Shown in pieces: positions 32,752 through 41,253 of a stretch of DNA of 64,000 nucleotides. The position numbers were made by a program, and so were the translations under genes. A model generated the notes under the pieces. The model did no database searches, was not told the DNA's origin, and saw only the letters and a program-made list of their open reading frames with translations. How positions within the stretch are numbered: the first letter of the stretch is position 1; every line of letters starts with the position of its first letter. This DNA is from a virus, in the IMG/VR virus record IMGVR_UViG_3300017987_000071, positions 19,733 through 83,732 of that record. One strand, 5' to 3'.

Positions 32752-33305
32752 TTAGGGATTTCCTTTCCTGCCCGCCCCAGCGTTGTCTTTACACCCTTAA
32801 CAGTATCCCGCACAAACTCCATCTTTGCCCCCATGCGAGCATCATGAGGCAAATACTTCTTAAGACGCTTTACCCGCGTCTCAACCTCCTTATAAAGATA
32901 CTTTGCTGTATTCTTCAACGTATCCAACCTTGTCCGTACTCTAGCAATCTCTTGGTCATCATGAGGATCAAACCCACCCTCAACCGATGCGGTATACAGT
33001 ACCTCCGCATCCCTATAAATCTTCTTCACTTGTCCCCAGAACTTATCAGCAACCTTCTCATATTCTGGATTGCCTTCCACACCACTAACTGCCCGTGTGA
33101 AATCATCTGCTTTATCTTTCAAATAGTGGTAGGTCTTATAAAGCGTTGTTGCCAACTTCCGATGAATAGTACGTGGGATGTCTGCTATCTTGCGATATGC
33201 CTTAACAGGCAAATCAAGAATGCCCTCATCCACCACAATGCTCTCTGCCAATTCCGATGGCAAAACGCCCTCAAGTATCAAATCTACTGCCTTAGACGTG
33301 TCCAT
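32748..33305 (-). CDS. Tagged basic helical protein, candidate internal head protein
   Basis: 185 aa, ATG at 33305 with GGAGG. The first 30 residues, including KAVDLILEGVLPSELAESIV, are one of the clearest copies of the tag. The rest is all-helical and basic (RKIADIPRTIHRKLATTLYK; NPEYEKVADKFWGQVKKIY), related by eye to 20261 and 11639. Same inference of packaging with DNA. It sits between heptose genes, so tagged genes are mixed freely with metabolic ones. Confidence 0.68.
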   Translation of the reverse strand: MDTSKAVDLILEGVLPSELAESIVVDEGILDLPVKAYRKIADIPRTIHRKLATTLYKTYHYLKDKADDFTRAVSGVEGNPEYEKVADKFWGQVKKIYRDAEVLYTASVEGGFDPHDDQEIARVRTRLDTLKNTAKYLYKEVETRVKRLKKYLPHDARMGAKMEFVRDTVKGVKTTLGRAGKEIPK

Positions 33306-33313
33306 AAAGCCTC

Positions 33314-34018
33314 CTATAAGGAATGTACTTTCGTTTTTGCACCCCACTCAGGCGCGCAGCGAATCAACGGAGACTGCAACTTACCTGGCAGTGCATACCC
33401 TATCGCTGGCACCCTATGAGATAATGCCACATAAAACAATAACCCTTCTGGGCCAACAAAAGTGTCCGCTTCAGCAACAACCTTCATTGCTTCCAAAAGA
33501 GAGGTGCGTCCCACCAAATTTATCGTATTGCTAAAAACCCATGATCTGTAGCTCTCATCAGTCCCAACCAACACAGGAACAATCTTATAACCCACACGCA
33601 AGGATTCCTGTATAATCACCGTACACTGATGCAACACTCGTTGCTTCCCCAAAGCCTTAGCATTGCTGCCTCTAGTTCCACTGTTAACCTGCACCACACT
33701 GTAATGATCAGGAAAACCAAACTTAACTACATTAACTTTGCTAAAATCAACTTGAGGATAGGGTTCAAGGGGCCACGCCTCGCTATGGTCCTTATAGGTT
33801 ACATTGATTTCCTTCAACGGAAAGCGCTCAAACACTTCCCTTGTTACAAATTCCACCTTAGATACCTTGGGGTTTAACCCATAGATATCCTGTATAGCAC
33901 AGCGATCATGAAATTTCGCATAGTGCATAATACGCAAGGGAGAGTTTGCGTGATACAACTTGCACAGAGCAACCAAGTATGTATCTCCAAACCCCCCCTT
34001 AACTTTAAACTCCATCAT
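33314..34018 (-). CDS. GT9-like glycosyltransferase, shortened
   Basis: 234 aa, below the usual 300-350. KGGFGDTYLVALCKLY is the N-terminal G-x-G-D motif and EADTFVGPEGLLFYVALSHRVPAIG the C-terminal G-P-x-(S/G)-G-x-x-h-x-x-A motif with Glu replacing Asp/Ser. Part of the N-terminal domain seems to be missing. Adjacent to the sliding clamp (11-base overlap) and upstream of the tag protein and the heptose nucleotidyltransferase. Probably a heptosyltransferase relative; activity is uncertain. Confidence 0.7.
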   Translation of the reverse strand: MMEFKVKGGFGDTYLVALCKLYHANSPLRIMHYAKFHDRCAIQDIYGLNPKVSKVEFVTREVFERFPLKEINVTYKDHSEAWPLEPYPQVDFSKVNVVKFGFPDHYSVVQVNSGTRGSNAKALGKQRVLHQCTVIIQESLRVGYKIVPVLVGTDESYRSWVFSNTINLVGRTSLLEAMKVVAEADTFVGPEGLLFYVALSHRVPAIGYALPGKLQSPLIRCAPEWGAKTKVHSL

Positions 34019-35141
34019 CCGTCTTTATCGGCAATACGATATAACGAAAATCGCTGCCGATCTCCATTAAACTTGGACCATTAGCATCAGTGGTCCAACG
34101 CCAAACGAATTTATCTTCAGCAAATGCCAACGCTGGTAGTAGCAAATCAGGATCAAATTTAACAGGCAAGGGAACCATATCCCCCATTGCTGCCTGCATC
34201 TCATACTCCGCTTTTCCCCTAGAATTGGTACTGCTAAGTTGCAACTTTCCTGCTGGCGGGCTACTGAATGTAAACTCAGCAAATCTATCCATCGCTTTCC
34301 CCGACAATGCAGCAATCTGCTTCAGGGGAGATATAAGATCATTAGCATCAATCCTTGCTTCTGGCCCCCAAACCGAATTCAAAAGCTTCTCGTATGGAGG
34401 AAATTGAGAAGTCACTGTCCCAACCGCCAACGTAATATGCTCAGTGTTAAAAACAAAATGGTTGCCTACTACAGCAACCTCAACCGCTTCATCCTCCTCG
34501 ATGTTAGCAATCTTCACCAACTTTGCTACCTGCCTCAAACCTGACCGAGGAACGACCGCTTCCTGTTTCTTCTTTGGGGTTGGTGTTTGTTTGGTACAAA
34601 TCGCCAAGCGCTTACCGTCAGTAGCAATAAACGAAACAGAATTACTGCGTGCTTTGACATACACATTGTCTAAATCGTACTTACTTTCATCTGAAGTACC
34701 AGCAAAAATGCTCTTTTCAATAAGCTCCGACAGGTCCTCCCGCGAGATGCTAAAGCAACCCTTGGGTTGAAACTCTGGCAAATCAGGAAATACATCAGGA
34801 CTCTGGCCATAAACGACCACTCGCCCCCGTTTCCCAAAGCGAAATTGAGCATTTGTCTCTTGGGAAGTTATCTCAATCTCCTGGCCCTTCCTCGCATTAA
34901 CCACCAAATCATAAGTCAACGCTACAGGAAGCACAAGACTCCCACCACTTACTACATCCACGCCACTGCTCGGCGCGGTATACATAACAGACGTTTCCAG
35001 ATCACACGCCTGCACATAAAACGAATCCATATCAGCGGACAAATTGACTATATCCGCTGATATACCTTCTTTCTTAGGGGCAACCGCCCTAGCAAGGGTC
35101 AACCCTGCTAAAAGCGATTCCCGACTAATCGTAACTTTCAA
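34005..35141 (-). CDS. dnaN: DNA polymerase III beta subunit-like sliding clamp
   Basis: 378 aa, the normal length for bacterial beta clamps. TTG start at 35141 (GGGGGAG precedes), overlapping the upstream TGA. The three-domain pattern is visible: LLAGLTLARAVAPKK in domain I, FSISREDLSELIEKSIFAGT opening domain II with NSVSFIATDGKRLAI (the F-x-A-T-D-G-x-R-L-A signature), and domain III ending FRYIVLPIK (the Y-h-h-x-P-h tail). Clamps tether the replicative polymerase. T4-like phages usually encode a gp45 clamp of the PCNA type, so a bacterial-type clamp is notable here. Confidence 0.92.
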   Translation of the reverse strand: MKVTISRESLLAGLTLARAVAPKKEGISADIVNLSADMDSFYVQACDLETSVMYTAPSSGVDVVSGGSLVLPVALTYDLVVNARKGQEIEITSQETNAQFRFGKRGRVVVYGQSPDVFPDLPEFQPKGCFSISREDLSELIEKSIFAGTSDESKYDLDNVYVKARSNSVSFIATDGKRLAICTKQTPTPKKKQEAVVPRSGLRQVAKLVKIANIEEDEAVEVAVVGNHFVFNTEHITLAVGTVTSQFPPYEKLLNSVWGPEARIDANDLISPLKQIAALSGKAMDRFAEFTFSSPPAGKLQLSSTNSRGKAEYEMQAAMGDMVPLPVKFDPDLLLPALAFAEDKFVWRWTTDANGPSLMEIGSDFRYIVLPIKTDDGV

Positions 35142-35647
35142 GTCTGCTCCCCCTGTTTCTCAACCTGCGGTTGGCTTATCCAGATGTTACCACAAGCAAT
35201 ACAGTATTTTGGTTCTGGCAAACCAGGCATACCAACAGAAAGAAACATTGATCCTGGTGTCTTGCATTCTGCACAAAAAGGCCCATTAGCAACCTTCGCT
35301 TCAAAAGGTTCTGATTTAAGTCCAAAGACTACGAATTTCTTACAAGACCTACAAGCATAAACAGACAACAAAGTATCTGAACCACCACTATGCTGTTTTG
35401 AAATAAGCAGTGTCATATCATGATCCCAACAAAATGGACAATCGGGATCAACCGTCTTGCTTTTATCTCTCTGATAAAAACGCAAGGCCTCCGATTCGAG
35501 AATCGACAACCCATGCTCATTCACCCAAACAGCACGAAGCACATGTCCATCCACGCTAGGGCATTTAACAACATTGCGGACATACCCAAACCTAATAGCG
35601 AGTTGTTCTCGCTGTTGCTCCTCGTTTTTCTTGTCAACGAGTTCCAC
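35138..35647 (-). CDS. Zinc-ribbon protein with three CxxC pairs, 169 aa
   Basis: I prefer the GTG at 35647, placed seven bases after AAAGGAGGT; the ATG at 35668 (ATGA overlap with the upstream stop) is the alternative. CPFCWDHD, CRSCKKF, CAECKTP and CIACGNIW give two four-cysteine zinc sites in the C-terminal two thirds. Immediately upstream of the clamp, with stop/start overlap, so possibly linked to replication or transcription. Family unknown. Confidence 0.62.
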   Translation of the reverse strand: MELVDKKNEEQQREQLAIRFGYVRNVVKCPSVDGHVLRAVWVNEHGLSILESEALRFYQRDKSKTVDPDCPFCWDHDMTLLISKQHSGGSDTLLSVYACRSCKKFVVFGLKSEPFEAKVANGPFCAECKTPGSMFLSVGMPGLPEPKYCIACGNIWISQPQVEKQGEQT

Positions 35648-35664
35648 GATCATACCTCCTTTGA

Positions 35665-35856
35665 TCATCTTGCTCTACGATCCGTTAACCATAGATGACA
35701 AGCAAAAAGCACAAGTGCCGCACCAAAATAACCCAAAATAAGTTCAGCTCGTCGAGGGTTAGTGGTTTCCTCCAAAGCAGCAAACACACCAACAAGTGCT
35801 GCCACCAAACAAAAAAACCCAATTCGATGAGACAACAATCTCTCGTCATCAACCAT
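35665..35856 (-). CDS. Small membrane protein, 63 aa
   Basis: ATG at 35856 with GGTAGGATAG; a longer frame to 35928 would invade the upstream paralog gene. Two hydrophobic helices (GFFCLVAALVGVFAAL and LILGYFGAALVLFACHLW) joined by a charged loop, ending DRRAR. The two-helix plan is holin-like, but small membrane proteins of this size are common in phages and no other lysis gene is adjacent. Confidence 0.55.
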   Translation of the reverse strand: MVDDERLLSHRIGFFCLVAALVGVFAALEETTNPRRAELILGYFGAALVLFACHLWLTDRRAR

Positions 35857-35858
35857 AT

Positions 35859-36812
35859 CTATCCTACCAATAACACTACGGTACGAGATAAACTCATACC
35901 TTCCAACAAACAATTCACAGCATCCCACACCGAGATGCTTTCCAGATATCGTCTAGCGATCTCCTCTGCTGTATCTTTAACAGCAAGCAACCGCTTTAAG
36001 TATCCAGGTGTAATACCCGACAACGCTACACCACGATACCCAACCCCCATAATAGTCTCTAAAGCACCCTTTATTGCATAGAAACGATCATAAGGAGGTT
36101 TATTATATTCTTTATTCAAATCGTCCACCTTCGCAGCGAGAAGCGCATTCACGATGGTCAATTTACTCTTAGTGGACGCCAACGGATGATGGTACTTAAT
36201 ATCGTCAACCATCCTACTGGACCCACCATACGGGAACTCAAGTCTGCTACGAGCAAAAGCAAACTGCTCCTGAGTTAACTTCCATAAATACGGATAGAAC
36301 TTGCTACGAGCATACTTGGGGTTAAGCTTCCAACGCCCATCATCCTTAACAAACTCTAAAGCCTCAACGACCTTCCAAATGTCCAAGCGAGTAGACAACA
36401 CAGTACGAGTCTGAGGTAGATTTGCTTTAAGAATCGCACGCACATCATCAGCATCTCTAGCATCCTTGCTATCCAACGCTGACGCAAAACCTACATAAGC
36501 AGAAGCATCCGCATTGCGCACCCCTTTAGGAGCACGTAAACCAAAATATGGCAGCAAGAAAGTAATATGCTGCCACGGCTTCCACTGTGACGTAGCACTA
36601 TCCCATATAAGCTTCAGCATACCACGCCCCAAGATATCAGATACTCTCTTAGTCACTTTGTCAAATGATGTTTCAACACGCCTTAAAAACGACGCATCCC
36701 AAACCCAACCGCCACGCTCTTCGGAAGACTTTTGCTTCATGTACCAAGGATACAAGGCAAACAGAGCCTCTATATCCTTCCGAGGTAATACAATACGAGA
36801 TTCTAATAGCAT
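35859..36812 (-). CDS. C-terminally tagged paralog family protein (member D, divergent)
   Basis: 317 aa, ATG at 36812 with GGAGG. Recognisable blocks: RKDIEALFALYPWYMKQ, GGWVWDASFLRRVE, a central EFPYGGSSRMVDDI, RFYAIKGALETIM, LLAVKDTAEEIARRYLES, and the end WDAVNCLLEGMSLSRTVVLLVG. It is the most distant member, about 16 kb from member C. This shows that the family framework is older than the recent 11-15 kb duplications. Confidence 0.7.
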   Translation of the reverse strand: MLLESRIVLPRKDIEALFALYPWYMKQKSSEERGGWVWDASFLRRVETSFDKVTKRVSDILGRGMLKLIWDSATSQWKPWQHITFLLPYFGLRAPKGVRNADASAYVGFASALDSKDARDADDVRAILKANLPQTRTVLSTRLDIWKVVEALEFVKDDGRWKLNPKYARSKFYPYLWKLTQEQFAFARSRLEFPYGGSSRMVDDIKYHHPLASTKSKLTIVNALLAAKVDDLNKEYNKPPYDRFYAIKGALETIMGVGYRGVALSGITPGYLKRLLAVKDTAEEIARRYLESISVWDAVNCLLEGMSLSRTVVLLVG

Positions 36813-36823
36813 ACCCTATCCTC

Positions 36824-37483
36824 CTATAGCATATCTTGAATATGCTTCATTAACCACATCCAGAGTTTGCGGATAACCAACCACAATAGAATTACCGCTG
36901 TGTAACTAGCAAGCCACAAAGCCCCCATATGTGCTGTGACCAATATCCCCAAGATACCTAAAAGAGCAGGGACCGCCGTAGAAGAATCACCAAACATCAA
37001 CAATATCTTATTGATGATGCGTCGAGCTAAACCCTCACTGGATTTAGCCAATCCCATCTCCTGGTCCTCTATGTTCTGAAGGTAACCATCCACATCCTCG
37101 ACCTTCTTTTCGACTTCCTTCTGCACATGCTTGGGCGATTTCCTAAAAATACCTGTAACAGCATCCCAAATGCTACCTAGCATCCCGCGCTTCTTTACCT
37201 TCTCTGCTGTCCGCAAGATCGTTCTCTCCACTGCACGCTCAGCGGATGGCAACTCCTTACGAATTTTCTCTGGTTCAAGTTTGCTAGGGTCAAACTCTAT
37301 CCGAGTTCCCCGCAAGGTAAACTCACACAATGTTCCCTTTTCCAAACGCTCAATCGCCTGATCGACTAAACGATTAAAGCACCGCTCAAGCAAACGATCA
37401 AACGCAAAAGGATCAACTACTGCTTCAGCAACAGCATTAGGATTAACGCCTATGCTAACCGCAATCTCGTATATGTTATTCAT
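36824..37483 (-). CDS. Tagged membrane protein, 219 aa
   Basis: ATG at 37483 with GGAG. N-terminal EIAVSIGVNPNAVAEAVVDP fits the tag core (GVNP..h.E.VV). The middle is a charged helical region with RGMLGSIWDAVTGIFRKSPK. The last 70 residues form two membrane helices (ALLGILGILVTAHMGALWL and ASYTAVILLWLVI) and a basic end. Layout resembles the tagged membrane protein at 40287. If packaged, such proteins could act at the host membrane on DNA entry; this is inference. Confidence 0.62.
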   Translation of the reverse strand: MNNIYEIAVSIGVNPNAVAEAVVDPFAFDRLLERCFNRLVDQAIERLEKGTLCEFTLRGTRIEFDPSKLEPEKIRKELPSAERAVERTILRTAEKVKKRGMLGSIWDAVTGIFRKSPKHVQKEVEKKVEDVDGYLQNIEDQEMGLAKSSEGLARRIINKILLMFGDSSTAVPALLGILGILVTAHMGALWLASYTAVILLWLVIRKLWMWLMKHIQDML

Positions 37484-37509
37484 ACTTCTTACTCCACGTA
37501 CATCGAATA

Positions 37510-38346
37510 CTATCTTACCACGTATGCACAACGCTGTCCAGTAAAAAATCTAGGAAACCTAGAAATAATTTTATCCGTCCCAACCTCTCGCCGAACTGCT
37601 ATATGCTCACCCCCTAATTGCCCACGATATTCCTGCTTAAGCTTCCTTATTATATCCTTATGCGCTTGGGTTTGCTCCTTGCGATGCTTCCCTGTAATCT
37701 GACTTCGATGGCGTCTATACCAATAAAGCACATAATCTACGAAAGCCGTTTGGCACTTCGTAGTCGCCATCACCACAGCTAACTGCAAATCTACTGCGTA
37801 TGGTATACTCACATCTAATCCTGGGCTATCCAAATACTGATCACGGCGAAGCGCCCGTTGATGCTGTCCGCCCCACCACCTTGTAGTTGTAAACGCTTCA
37901 AGGAGAGACATATTCTGAGGGGTGCTTTTCGCCCACCCCTGCATAGTATGTCGCTCACCAAAAGTGCTACCATAAACGAACTTCGACCACAGAAAACCAA
38001 GTTTCCGTTTACGATACATATGATAGCAAATTATTTCCAACGCATAGGGGTATGAGAAATCGTCAGCGTCCACCACTGTCACTATTGGTGCTTGAGCAGC
38101 AAGGATACCCTGATGAGTCGCAGCAGCACACCCTCTATGCTCACCCTGAAGTATCCTTATACGATCACCATGCTCTACAACATCACACACCTCAGCAACC
38201 ATACGCACTGAAGCATCTGTAGACCCATCGTCCACCACTATCAACTCCCAATCAGCAAACGACTGGTTAATTATAGAATACACAGCAGTTTGTATATACC
38301 GTTCAGCGTTATATACAGGCATCACTACAGAAATAGCAGGCATCAT
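37510..38346 (-). CDS. GT2 family glycosyltransferase
   Basis: 278 aa. ISVVMPVYNAERYIQTAVYS and NQSFADWELIVVDDGSTDAS are the classical GT2 N-terminal motifs. IVTVVDADDFSYPYALE carries the DxD-type metal site, and HQRALRRDQYL lies near the acceptor region. One of the clearest glycosyltransferases in the window. Ribosome site before the ATG pair (38346/38343) is weak; the gene overlaps the upstream stop. Confidence 0.9.
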   Translation of the reverse strand: MMPAISVVMPVYNAERYIQTAVYSIINQSFADWELIVVDDGSTDASVRMVAEVCDVVEHGDRIRILQGEHRGCAAATHQGILAAQAPIVTVVDADDFSYPYALEIICYHMYRKRKLGFLWSKFVYGSTFGERHTMQGWAKSTPQNMSLLEAFTTTRWWGGQHQRALRRDQYLDSPGLDVSIPYAVDLQLAVVMATTKCQTAFVDYVLYWYRRHRSQITGKHRKEQTQAHKDIIRKLKQEYRGQLGGEHIAVRREVGTDKIISRFPRFFTGQRCAYVVR

Positions 38347-39068
38347 ATTGCTAACAACCTATCTGCTCCTACAACCGGAAAGCGATCCAAGGGTATCATA
38401 GTTTTACGTGGCAACGCTTTGCGAATCCGCTTACCAACAACCTTGCCCTTTTGCTGCATACGCCGATAGGCTTGAGTCTTAGTGACATCAATCTCCACTT
38501 CCTTATAAGGGTAATACACCGAAATGCGCATCCCAACCTTAGAATGTACCGACAAAAACTTAACCAAGGCAGCGGCAACCATCCGCACAAACCCTACCGT
38601 ATCATCACACAATTCAGTTGCCATCTTGGGGGTTAACGCAAACGACCGTCGAAGATGAGGAGTAATCACCCAACGATGATACAACCTTACCAACGAATCC
38701 CTAGCAGTATCCCACAAACGAAAGCGAGACGACAACAAGTCTCTGACTCCACCACTCCTAATATACACAACACAACGCACCCCCAAACTCTCTTCAAGAT
38801 GCGCAACTAAAGGATCAGCAACAGCCTTAAGAAACTGAGTACAAAGGCCAGCCAAGTACGGACCTCTACGACCAGGTGGCATAGTACTACCCCACTCCCT
38901 TACAATACCCACCAACTCATCAACATAATTGGGGGGTAACGCAGAAAGGGCGTCCTCTCCATCATCAATCATAACCTCTTTTGCATAAAAGAATCGACGA
39001 CGGCGGACGCCCTCTATACCTTCCTGTAACAACGAACCAAACACTGCAATATCTTCATGCATGGACAT
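38343..39068 (-). CDS. Hypothetical protein, 241 aa
   Basis: ATG at 39068 with three tandem copies of the GGAG-containing unit upstream. N-terminal FGSLLQEGIEGVRRRRF is distantly tag-like. The rest is mixed, with many Arg and a C-terminal basic segment (QQKGKVVGKRIRKALPRK). No family recognised. Lies between two glycosyltransferase genes. Confidence 0.6.
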   Translation of the reverse strand: MSMHEDIAVFGSLLQEGIEGVRRRRFFYAKEVMIDDGEDALSALPPNYVDELVGIVREWGSTMPPGRRGPYLAGLCTQFLKAVADPLVAHLEESLGVRCVVYIRSGGVRDLLSSRFRLWDTARDSLVRLYHRWVITPHLRRSFALTPKMATELCDDTVGFVRMVAAALVKFLSVHSKVGMRISVYYPYKEVEIDVTKTQAYRRMQQKGKVVGKRIRKALPRKTMIPLDRFPVVGADRLLAI

Positions 39069-39095
39069 CTTATTCTCCTTATTCTCCTTATTCTC
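39069..39095 (-). repeat. Three tandem 9-base Shine-Dalgarno units
   Basis: On the minus strand GGAGAATAA repeats three times without change, ending at the ATG at 39068. Only the last unit is at normal distance. Looks like slippage within a ribosome site; it may raise initiation. Confidence 0.8.
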
Positions 39096-39104
39096 CTAAA
39101 AAAC

Positions 39105-39944
39105 CTACACTGCATAACAATCTTTCTCCGTCAACGGGGGTCGTCCCCGCAACCGTCTAAAATAATTCCTACACTTAATTTCCTCAGCAAAACCCGGCAC
39201 ATCCCGATTAACCTTTGTAGGATGAAATACCCGCAGTCCCTTAGCAAGAAACCGCTGGTACCCCAACGAAGTCCGCCAAGCAAAATACCCCAAGTCTCTA
39301 CATGACTCTATGCCAAACCCAGCACAACGAACTAGCAATGCTAACCAGGGATCATCTGCAAGGTCTATCTTACCTCTAATATCTCTATAAGGATCATCAA
39401 GAAACTTATGCTCACGCAAACCCTGCACGCCTTGCTTTGTTAACCACATAAAGCAACCTAGCACACTTTCGCCAGGTGTATATGTATTTGGCACATCCAA
39501 TATCTTGGTGACTTCCTCACGACTTTTGTAATACCGACTACGCCAGTTTGCTGAGTCACCAACGTAGCCCCCAGCAAGTCCGATATCCGTATCAGCATAA
39601 CGTTCCAAAAGCAAAGTATCTATACCCCTTGCTATAAAATAAGTATCGTAGTCTATTGATACCAACGCATCATAAGTGTATTGCTTATCCACCCACTTTA
39701 TAGTATCTGCCAACAAACCATAAAGGCCGCTGCCCCAACCCCACTGCTGCTGAGAGCAAAAAACTTCCACCTGTGGAAAGCGTTCAAGGGTAGGCAAGCG
39801 AACTGCTGGATTATTGTCTATAGACAAAACGACCAACGGCATGCTTAAGCAGTATGTAAAAACTGTCTCAACGGTATCTAGCACTAGCATCGGCCACTGA
39901 TGACACCGCAAAACTACAACCAACGGAAAATGTTTACGTCCCAC
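39105..39944 (-). CDS. Glycosyltransferase-like protein (GT-A fold)
   Basis: 279 aa. LVVVLRCHQWPMLVLDTVET resembles the first GT-A strand. ALVSIDYDTYFIARG holds a D-Y-D sequence at the DxD site, and LADDPWLALLVRCAGFGIES resembles the later D-D-x-x-L segment. WGWGSGLYGLLADTI sits between. Best read as a glycosyltransferase of unassigned family. Start at 39944. Confidence 0.65.
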   Translation of the reverse strand: MGRKHFPLVVVLRCHQWPMLVLDTVETVFTYCLSMPLVVLSIDNNPAVRLPTLERFPQVEVFCSQQQWGWGSGLYGLLADTIKWVDKQYTYDALVSIDYDTYFIARGIDTLLLERYADTDIGLAGGYVGDSANWRSRYYKSREEVTKILDVPNTYTPGESVLGCFMWLTKQGVQGLREHKFLDDPYRDIRGKIDLADDPWLALLVRCAGFGIESCRDLGYFAWRTSLGYQRFLAKGLRVFHPTKVNRDVPGFAEEIKCRNYFRRLRGRPPLTEKDCYAV

Positions 39945-39958
39945 TATAACGTCTCCCG

Positions 39959-40213
39959 CTATTTATCTAACTTCGCCTCCAGTCGATCCAACCTACGTGT
40001 TAACTCATTCAAGGATGCAAGCATACACCCTAAAGGATCACTAACATCCTCAGACACAGAAGCATCCTTCGTTAATTTCTTCTTAGCCACTAGCAACGGG
40101 CAAATTATACTCCCATTAGTGCGTTTATCCAGCACATACTTCGCAAAACGAAAGGCAGCGGTCACCACTAAAGCAATCAAAGTAACAGTAGTTAACCCGA
40201 CCTGTTGCTCCAT
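39959..40213 (-). CDS. Small single-pass membrane protein, 84 aa
   Basis: ATG at 40213 with AAAGGAG. Short N-terminus, then GLTTVTLIALVVTAAFRFAKYVL as a membrane helix, a linker, and a C-terminal coiled coil (LASLNELTRRLDRLEAKLDK). Overlaps a 38-aa membrane peptide gene by 22 bases. Holin/antiholin or spanin-like roles are conceivable but not shown. Confidence 0.6.
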   Translation of the reverse strand: MEQQVGLTTVTLIALVVTAAFRFAKYVLDKRTNGSIICPLLVAKKKLTKDASVSEDVSDPLGCMLASLNELTRRLDRLEAKLDK

Positions 40214-40308
40214 ACTTTCTCCTTTATGTAACGATAAGTAGACTCCATCAAATCAACTAACGAATACACCGCCACAAACAAGGATGCTACAGCAAACACG
40301 GCTTCCAT
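40192..40308 (-). CDS. Small membrane peptide, 38 aa
   Basis: ATG at 40308 with GAGGAG. MEAVFAVASLFVAVYSLVDL is a membrane helix followed by a charged end (TYRYIKEKVWSNRSG). Overlaps the genes on both sides by 22 bases, as is normal in this array. With 39959-40213 it forms a pair of tiny membrane proteins. Confidence 0.58.
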   Translation of the reverse strand: MEAVFAVASLFVAVYSLVDLMESTYRYIKEKVWSNRSG

Positions 40309-41252
40309 AATGACTCCTCGTATAACCAGGTTCTCAATTCCTTATCAAAAACACCAGGTCCCTTAGCAAGCACCCCTATACCAGCATCATGCACCGCCTT
40401 AGCAATCACAATACCTAAAGAAATGCCAAACACCGCCTCCAAAGCTATACCAGTAGCACCCAATAGTGAAGCAATAAATTTCATCATAGCAGGAAACCAC
40501 ATGTATGGACTAATTGGTGTAAAAGGGGGGACCAACATCAACACACCAATTACCATTAACAGTGGACTCTTATGAAACCGTAAAAATAGAAGATTAACTA
40601 CCCGCTTAGCCAAGCCAACTATAAAACGCCAAAGCGCTCGCAATATCCCATAAATTGCAGAGCCAATCTTCCCAATAATTGACCCTTTCACCTTTACCTC
40701 TAATTCCTGCTCAAGACGCTTTTGCTCCTGCTCCAAAGTACGTAATGAATGCTTCACAGCAGCAAGCAACGCCCTAACAATTTCGTCTGGAGAAGCATCA
40801 TTCGGCAAATTCAAACCTTGCTTAAACTCATTAGTAAAGATGAATCTTTGCAAAAACTCAGCAGCGTCTTGCTTAGTACGCAAATCAGGAACACCCATAT
40901 CCTTCAAGGTCTTCTCCACAGCACGCTCGACCTCAACAGCAGCGCCCTCCAAAAGAAGCACTTCCTCAACGAGATTGTTCAACGAATATTCGCCATGCAC
41001 CACAGCATTAACTGCTTCTCGCAAACTCTTCTCGTAACTTGTTTCATATAAAAAATCTGCTTGCATAACCGATTCCTGTAACGAATACCCGTAAAACCTA
41101 CAGCGCTTAGTAAGTTCTGGCAAGGCAGAAGCATCATCAACTTCAACAAAATCCTTGCCTGTGATGGGGTCTGCCCGCAATCGCACAGGCAAACCAGCAA
41201 CTACCGAACTAAGCGAAGCCGTAGGCTCCACAGGTACAACCTGAAGAACCAT
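40287..41252 (-). CDS. Tagged membrane protein, 321 aa
   Basis: ATG at 41252, one base after the upstream stop. Around residues 80-105, SLREAVNAVVHGEYSLNNLV matches the tag pattern, followed by EEVLLLEG. A helical charged middle includes KHSLRTLEQEQKRLEQELEV. The C-terminal third has two or three membrane helices (PLLMVIGVLMLVPPFTPISP; MMKFIASLLGATGIALEAVF). Architecture like 36824. Function unknown. Confidence 0.62.
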   Translation of the reverse strand: MVLQVVPVEPTASLSSVVAGLPVRLRADPITGKDFVEVDDASALPELTKRCRFYGYSLQESVMQADFLYETSYEKSLREAVNAVVHGEYSLNNLVEEVLLLEGAAVEVERAVEKTLKDMGVPDLRTKQDAAEFLQRFIFTNEFKQGLNLPNDASPDEIVRALLAAVKHSLRTLEQEQKRLEQELEVKVKGSIIGKIGSAIYGILRALWRFIVGLAKRVVNLLFLRFHKSPLLMVIGVLMLVPPFTPISPYMWFPAMMKFIASLLGATGIALEAVFGISLGIVIAKAVHDAGIGVLAKGPGVFDKELRTWLYEESLWKPCLL

Positions 41253-41253
41253 C

